DNA of 64,000 nt from Micractinium sp. NFX-FRZ (taxonomy: Eukaryota > Chlorophyta > Trebouxiophyceae > Chlorellales > Chlorellaceae), in assembly GCA_029339195.1 (NCBI GenBank), contig JAPTJF010000336.1, forward strand, positions 1 through 64,000, given 5' to 3'. Shown piece after piece: positions 58,601 through 64,000 of this stretch (position 1 is the stretch's first letter; each line of letters starts with the position of its first letter). The position numbers were made by a program, and so were the translations under genes. Under the pieces are notes generated by a model, which did not search any database, was not told where the DNA came from, and was given only the letters and a program-made list of their open reading frames with translations.

Positions 58601-61535
58601 GTTCAAGCTGCAGGGGACGCACGTGAGGGGTCCCTTGTTTGAGACAGTCTTAGGGGTAGGTGCGCAGGCAGCGCAGTTGTGGAGTGCTGCAAGTTCGAGC
58701 TGCAGGGGACACACGTGAGCGGGACTGAGTGGGTTCTTTGAGCGTGTTGTGGCCGCTGCCGTGCGTGGGGCCACATGGCATGCATATGTGATGCCGGGAG
58801 TCACGCGGATGGCGCTCAGGGAGGAATGCGCCATCGTTGGTGTTTGCAAGTTCAGACCAGCAGGCACGCGAGTGGGCAGGCAGAGGGTTGGCCCCATTGC
58901 CTCGCTGCACCCCCTACAGTGGACCGTTGTTGCACGTGGCACTTGAACGCATCTGAGCCCCCCTCAACCCCCCACCCCCACCCCCACCCCCACCACCCAC
59001 TGCGCAGACGTCTCTGCGAGAGAACCTGGAGAACATTGAGCAGACGCGCACGGTGTGGCACATGCAGCTGGACCACCAGCGCAACCGCGTGCTGCGCATC
59101 AACCTGCTCATCAGGTGGGGATCACTGGGTTCAGTGCGGGGATGGGCTGGGGGGAAGAGGGAGGATGTCTTATTCATGTGCTGCGCATCATCCTGCTCAT
59201 CAGGTGGGGGGCACCTTGGGGTGTACACGCTCTGCAGTACTACACATATGGGGGTACATTCAATTTCGCCTGCCTGGTGGGCCCCACCATCACCACCACC
59301 ACCACCACCACCCACTTTATATCACATGCACCCTCCCGCCCCTCCCTCCACTACCTCTGCCGTGCAGCATCTTCTCTCTGGGCGGCGTGATGGGCACCAT
59401 GCCCGCCGCCTACTTTGGCATGAACCTGAGCTCGGGGCTGGAGGAGGTGCCCGGCATCTTCTGGCCCGTCGTGCAGGTGGGCGGTACACCGCTGCCTGCT
59501 GTGCGCAGTACGCTGTGCGCTGGCACGCTGCGCGGCTGCCGGCCTTGATAGCCAGCCGGCCTTGTTGGACGACAGTGCGCTGTCGCAGCCTGCAGTGCGC
59601 TGTGCGCTTCGCGGCTGCCGGCCTGCCTGCCAGCCGGCCGCTCTGGGTCCCGTTGATAGGGTGTCTTGTGTGCTTGCCTGCTCGCGTGTCTGCACGCCGT
59701 GCTGCTCCGCCTGCCTGCCTGCTTGCCTTCCCATGCTCAATGCTCCCGCAACTGCTCCGTGCATTCGCCCCCCACCTGCGCACCCACAGCCCCTCTGCAC
59801 GTGTGCGCCACCCATGCCCACACCCCATCCCACCCCACCCTCTGCCCGCAGACCTCCGCCATTTTTGGCATGGCTGCAGCCGTCTCAATGTGGCTGTACT
59901 ACAAGGTGGGCGCTGGCTGGGGGGGAGGTACCAAGAGGGCAGCCCCAAGGGTCCTGGGCCTGCCAGGAGATGCGGGGTGGCCCCTGCAGATGCTTTGCTG
60001 TGCGCTGCGCTGCGCTGTGCTGCCTGGCGGAGTGCTCAGCAGGCTGCTGCTGCACGCCAGTGCGCGCATTGCCCCCTTACCGCTGTCCATCCGCGTCAGC
60101 TGCCGCTGCCAGCTGAGCGCCCTGCCGCGCCCCGCTGTGCCCCGCTCCCTCCGGCTACTCACGTCTGCCCTCTCCTGCTCTGCCGCTCCCCCGCCCCACC
60201 CCTCCATCCGACCCCAGGTGGGCCCCAAGCGCCGCTACAAGGCCCGCCTGCGTGACATGCGCTCCCTGCGGGACCTGCTCATCTACCACCTGGATGACCT
60301 GGACGACGTGCTGGAGCGGGTGAGGGGCGGGGGTGGTGCTGTGGTTCCGGATGAGTGTGTCTATGTTCTGTAGTGGACATGCCTGACATGGGCGGGCGGG
60401 CTGGGGCTGCGGGACCTGCCCCACCTACCTACCTACCCGGGCGATGTGCTCGAGCGGGCGGGGCGGCAGAGTAGGGCAGTACAGTTCCGCAGCTTGGCAG
60501 TGTGGGGGGCAGTACAACCCCGGATGGATCTGCTGTATGCCGCCTGTGTGAATTGGACGATTGAGGTGCTGGAGCAGGTGGGCAGCACAGCTGTTGAAGA
60601 CAGCGACACACTGGACACAGTAGCTGCAGTCGCGTGGCAGTGGCACCGCTGCGCTCTGCCACTGCTGCTGGCCTCGCACGCCGCCTGACCGCCTGGCCGC
60701 CCGTGCTGGCCCCTCTTGGCGCGCAGGTGAAGCAGAAGGCGTCGATGGGGGCGGCGGTAAGCCGCAAGGAGTTCCAGACGATTGTGCAAGAGGTGAGGTG
60801 AGGGTGGGGGCCCAGGGCGGCGGGGGATTGCGGAACAGATTGGTTGGGGAGCAGGGGAGGTAAGTCAGTCTAGGCGGGGAGGACTGTGAGCAGCCAGTGC
60901 TGTCCTCCTCTCTCTCTTTCCTCGCGGCAGGCGGTGTGCGGCACCCACATGAGCAAGGCAGGGTGGGGCTGCTGCAGCCACCCTACAAACCGCCAAGTCA
61001 TTTACACCTCCCTCCCGTCGTTTTCTGCTTCCTCAGGCGGTGAAGGGCAAGCCGATGAGCAAGGAGGAGGTGGAACTGCTGTACCGCGTGTTTGACACAA
61101 ACAAGGACGGCTTCCTGGAGCTCTCGGGTGGGTCACCAGTGCTGCTCCTGAGCCTGCTGCACACGGGCATGATGCGCTTTGCTGCACACGGGGCAGCAGC
61201 CTTGGCTGGCAGCTGGGCCACTCAAGACTTGGGCAGACAGAAGATGAGTGGGCAGACAGATACATAATCCCACCGATGAAGCCGCTGCTGTGCCGAGGCG
61301 TCGCCCTGCATGGGATCTGCGCCGCCCGTCGGCTGGGCGAGGCTGCGGAGCGTGGCCCGCCTGTGCTCGCTCACCGCCCCGCCCTGCGCCATGCCCGCGC
61401 TCGCTCACCATACCGCCCTGCGCCCTGCCGGCGCTCACTCACTGTATGGCTGGCCGTCCCGCTTCCTGTGCTGCTGCAGAGATGGTGCGTATTGAGGAGC
61501 ACGTGGACGACGTGTTCTCCAGCACGCACATGTGA
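55605..61535 (+). CDS. MRS2/CorA-type magnesium channel with C-terminal EF-hand
   Basis: Mg2+ channel of the MRS2/MGT branch, in mitochondrial or plastid inner membrane. Fourteen exons: 55605-56114, 56316-56454, 56759-56831, 57154-57257, 57682-57808, 58082-58157, 58343-58519, 59008-59114, 59368-59476, 59852-59905, 60218-60319, 60727-60792, 61037-61127, 61480-61535; 596 residues. The first 150 residues are an Ala/Gln/Ser-rich presequence. The CorA cytosolic fold follows: DVYLFASD..., AILFRTDICKAVVYHDRAVLFP, ALPFELKVLEALLAETARAYSSKSKRLA, and RKLTEVQNDVQEVLEAIGDTVNDD. First membrane helix ends in G455-M-N457, the selectivity motif; second helix is SAIFGMAAAVSMWLYYK. Unusually, the tail continues to a complete EF-hand loop D568-TNKDGFLELS-E579, with a degenerate partner before it (SRKEFQTIVQE). 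Six introns carry exon-edge repeats. Confidence 0.9.
57570..57625 (+). repeat. Intronic copy of MRS2 exon 5 acceptor
   Basis: 'tgcagagacggcacg' at 57573 duplicates the true acceptor at 57676. The following bases for ARAYSSKGK are near identical for about 35 nt. Spacing is 103, so the upstream acceptor would shift frame. Confidence 0.93.
58580..58885 (+). repeat. Three intronic copies of MRS2 exon 7 end and donor
   Basis: The exon end at 58485-58525 (GAGTCGTATGAGTTCAAGCTG...cacgtgagg) recurs almost unchanged at 58588-58629, with more changes at 58680-58720 and in degraded form at 58845-58885. Copies 2 and 3 keep a cacgtgag donor. Confidence 0.95.
59176..59215 (+). repeat. Intronic copy of MRS2 exon 8 end and donor
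   Basis: 'gtgctgcgcatca' at 59089 recurs at 59178, followed by 'cctgctcatcaggtgggg' in both; period 89. Confidence 0.95.
60436..60590 (+). repeat. Intronic copies of MRS2 exon 11 end
   Basis: Exon end GACGACGTGCTGGAGCGG plus donor at 60302-60325 is echoed at 60441-60465 (gcgatgtgctcgagcgggcg) and at 60556-60580 (gattgaggtgctggagcagg). Confidence 0.75.
60918..60975 (+). repeat. Intronic copy of MRS2 exon 13 acceptor
   Basis: 'caggcggtg...atgagcaaggcagggtgg' at 60928-60968 mirrors 'caggcggtg...atgagcaaggaggaggtgg' at the real exon start 61034, period 106. Confidence 0.92.
61340..61445 (+). repeat. 33-bp tandem repeat before MRS2 last exon
   Basis: Three units of 'gcgctcgctcaccataccgc'-type sequence with CCCTGCGCC in the intron before the exon at 61480. 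Confidence 0.8.
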
Positions 61536-62519
61536 CCGAGTGGTGATGAGGCCGCAGCATGCGGCATGCCAGCGGTGGTCAAAGCAAGTCATTTGTATGG
61601 GTGACGGGGCCGTCACAACACTGCCAACAACGTGCGTTGCGGGCACTCGGTGCACTGAGCATGAATACCACACGCATGCAAATGGCTGCATCTGCTGCCC
61701 CTGTCCTCCTTTCCTTCACATCCTGCTCGCATTTTTGCTGCTCTGGCCAGCTGCCTGCAAGTGTGCTGCATGCTGCTCAAATGTACACCAGTTGCCACCG
61801 ACTGTCTAGCTTGCGCCAGGTCAGCCACTGCAGCCGCAAAAGCGGTGCACCTCCCACTCCGGCTTGCCTGCTCCGGGCATCGACAGTGCTGCGCCAGCAT
61901 AGCACTACACGCTTACAGCAACACTCTACGGTGGGGGGCTTGACTGAGGCTCTTGAGCCCTGGGTCGCACATAAAAAAGGTTGAAAATGTGGGTAGTACT
62001 ACAAAGTACAGAGTACGTGACGTGGGTTGGGTGGCAAGGGGAAAGGTGCTCACTCGCTCAACAAAAGCAGGGTCACGCGCAGTGCACACAACATGTCCAG
62101 GATGGGTGGCAGTGCTAAAAGTGTGTGACATGCGCAGCAAGCACTTGACGTGCAACTGGGGAGCAGAGATGTTCAGGATGGGCGGAGTGCCCCAGATTGG
62201 GTTGGGCGTGCGTGCGCACATCAACAGAGAGCAACGCTCGGCACAGCCGGAGGGGAGGTGGAGCGTCTTGACCAGCGCGCACGGGAGAGAGTTGAGCAGG
62301 GGAAGCCGGGCTTCTTGCATATACTGGCCAGTACCCAGGCAAGGTTGGCACCCACGCTGGGCGACCACAGCGTAGTGGCACCAAGGTGCCACCTGGGACC
62401 CATGGTCTTGAGGGGGATAGAAGCGGGGGGTCAACACCAGCTAGAGGGCCTCAGGGAGACGGAGTCAGCCGGAGGGCGTCAGCACCAGTGTGGCGTCATA
62501 ACCAGCTGGAGGTTGTATT
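61536..62519. other. Convergent 3' region MRS2/last gene
   Basis: No gene recognised. No TGTAA on either strand. Around 62425-62515 short imperfect repeats of the type 'tcagcaccag(c/t)...gagg' occur. Confidence 0.5.
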
Positions 62520-64000
62520 TCAGCAGAAGTGCATGAGCATCTCCACAAAAGCGACCACCATAAGGGTGAGGACGACAGCAGGGGCCGCCATGGCCGCGGC
62601 CGCGTTGGGGGGCGCGGGGGCGGAGGTGGAGGGGGTGGCGCCGGCGCATGCCGCGTAGCTGCACTGCCCGTCGGCGTTGCTCTGCAGGAGGGCGGGGGCC
62701 TGGCCGTTGCCGCACAGCCTGCAGGGGGAGCGGTGGGGAGGCAACATGGGTCGGGGGCGCGGCAGCAGGGCGAGCGGGGCTGCATCACCAAGGCGCCCGC
62801 TTCTGCCTGCAGAGATGCAACCCCTCACCCCTGCTGCACTGCGAAGCTCTTGCAGGAACTGTGTGCCTGGCTGCCCCAGGCTATGGCAGCCCACAGATAC
62901 CGCTCCTGCGCAGGCCCACCTTTCTACGCTTGCCAGGCAGGCAGGCAGGCAGGCAGGCAGGCGGGCGGGGCAGGTGGGCGGGGCACCGGCGCGGCAGCAC
63001 GCAAGCATGGCAGGGAGGCAGGCAGGCACTCACTGGACGAAGGGGCAGATGGTGGCGGGCTCGGCGACGCAGGGGGCGTTGGAGGTGCAGGCGGCGCTGT
63101 CCAACACCACCGGCTGCTCGGTGAAGGCGTTGCGAATCCAGGTGAAGCCCTGGTTGGGCTGCAGGCAGGTGAAGTGTGCGGGGATGTATACAGATGAGGT
63201 GAAGAAGGGAGGGGCAACATGTATGCTGCTCGGTGAAGCTGTTGCGGATCCTGAAGTCCTGGCCGGGCTGCAGGCGAATGAAGTGTGAGGGTGATGGGCA
63301 CATTTTAAGTTTAAAAAGGGCATGGGTAGCAGGTGTGTCAGTAAACAGGCTTCTGATCCAGGTGAAGCCCCGGCTGGGCTGCAGGCGGATAAAGTGTGGG
63401 AGGAATGCATGCAGGTGCGGTGTAAAGAGGGATGGGTAGCATGCCTAAAAGTGAAGCTGTTGCGGGGCCGTAGGCGAAGCCCTGGCTGCAGCACAGACCC
63501 AGGGCATGCGGGTGCAAGCACAACACACACTCATCTGCGCACCCCCGTTGCAAGCCTTCTAGTACTGGCATGGCATCCCACGCATGATTTCTTGGACAGC
63601 TCACCTCGGCGGCCTGGGGCTGCACGGCGCGGATGACGTCCTTGAGAACCAGGCCGGGGCGGGCGACAGCGCTCTCAAACCAGTCCAGGCCGTAGCCGGT
63701 GGCGTCGCTGTAGCTCAGCAGGCCGTCCTCACGGAACACCTGCGTGGATAAGACAGACGTTGGGTGAGAGGGGCTTGCAGGCGTGGGGCACGTGTGAGGG
63801 GCAAGGGCAAGGCAGCCGTGGTGTGTGCCTGCCGTTGGCCGGATGAGGAAGCGGGGTCAGAAGCGGGAAACGCCCGCCAACCACCCGGCACAGCTGCTGC
63901 CCCAGCGGCACCCAACCGGCGCCGCTTCGGCGCCCAATCCTGCCGCACCGCCAGCAGTCAGCCAGGCAGGGCGGGCGGTGTGGGAGGGGCCCCAACCAGC
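62520..64000 (-). CDS. Cys-rich secreted protein with GPI-anchor-like C-terminus, 3' part
   Basis: Family not recognised. The gene runs off the right edge, so its N-terminus is missing. Three exons seen in minus order: 63739-63605, 63158-63034, 62718-62520, about 152 residues. The first reads VFREDGLLSYSDATGYGLDW...VLKDVIRAVQPQAAE. The second reads PNQGFTWIRNAFTE and then a Cys-rich stretch with CTSNAPC and TICPFVQ. The third continues LCGNGQAPALLQSNADGQCSYAACAG, a Ser/Pro/Thr/Ala spacer and a hydrophobic tail (VVLTLMVVAFVEMLMHF) ending the protein. A small-residue spacer followed by a terminal hydrophobic run is the layout of a GPI-attachment signal, so a cell-surface protein is likely. 63740-64000 looks intronic. 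Confidence 0.6.
62931..62970. repeat. (GGCA)n microsatellite in intron
   Basis: About eight GGCA units in the intron between the exons ending at 63034 and starting at 62718 (minus strand). Confidence 0.85.
63225..63495 (-). repeat. Three intronic copies of the penultimate exon's start
   Basis: The minus-strand acceptor and exon start CTGCAG CC(C/A)...GGCTTCACCTGGAT at 63158 recurs with exon high ends near 63267, 63378 and 63485 (periods 109, 111, 107), with decreasing similarity; each retains CTGCAG. Confidence 0.93.

Noticed and set aside
1..64000. tRNA, rRNA or transposon genes
   Set aside because: I looked on both strands for cloverleaf A/B boxes, rRNA cores, reverse transcriptase or transposase motifs and terminal inverted repeats, and saw none I could support by eye.

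Overview
The window is nuclear DNA of a green alga. It is GC-rich, its genes are broken into many short exons by mostly GT-AG introns with ctgcag/ccgcag acceptors, and several 3' ends carry the chlorophyte poly(A) signal TGTAA. PsbR, a plastid acyl-ACP thioesterase, homogentisate solanesyltransferase and a DUF1825 protein place it in a photosynthetic lineage. I infer a Chlorella-type trebouxiophyte; species cannot be fixed from this sequence. All gene models were built by hand by joining exons so that splice phase and family-typical sequence agree. No transcript data were used.

Layout from left to right (strand in brackets): 3' two thirds of 5-oxoprolinase (+, 342-8852, truncated at a poly-G end); EMC3 (-, 9367-11169); DUF1825 protein with an STI1/DP-like tail (+, 11460-14888); acyl-ACP thioesterase (+, 15560-18709); homogentisate solanesyltransferase (-, 19946-23201); GILT-like thiol reductase (+, 23587-24764); NXPE/PC-esterase-like type II membrane protein (-, 25591-31074); tetraspan membrane protein (-, 31726-33574); GT31 glycosyltransferase (+, 34479-39952); Ala-rich coiled-coil protein with acidic DLF motifs (-, 40502-45384); PsbR (-, 45993-47268); rhomboid protease (-, 48454-50735); plastid-type SAM methyltransferase (+, 51230-55017); MRS2/CorA magnesium channel with a C-terminal EF-hand (+, 55605-61535); and a GPI-anchored-looking Cys-rich protein (-, 62520 to beyond 64000). 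Neighbours often stand head to head over 290-900 bp (EMC3/DUF1825, HST/GILT, tetraspan/GT31, rhomboid/methyltransferase).

The genes do not form a pathway. Several serve the plastid (fatty-acid export, plastoquinone synthesis, photosystem II, DUF1825, probably the methyltransferase), several the secretory system (EMC3, GILT, NXPE-like, GT31, rhomboid), and 5-oxoprolinase the glutathione cycle.

The most striking feature lies in the introns. In about 17 of some 113 introns, a degenerate tandem copy (up to four) of the adjoining exon edge and its splice site lies just inside the intron, usually with a 90-130 nt period. Reading frame always selects the outermost copy, as if introns had grown inward by duplicating their own boundaries. 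In the GT31 gene all three copies of one acceptor are in frame and open. Five introns start with GC instead of GT. Two protein architectures also stand out: the MRS2-EF-hand fusion and the DUF1825-STI1/DP-like fusion, the latter split by an 18-nt microexon.
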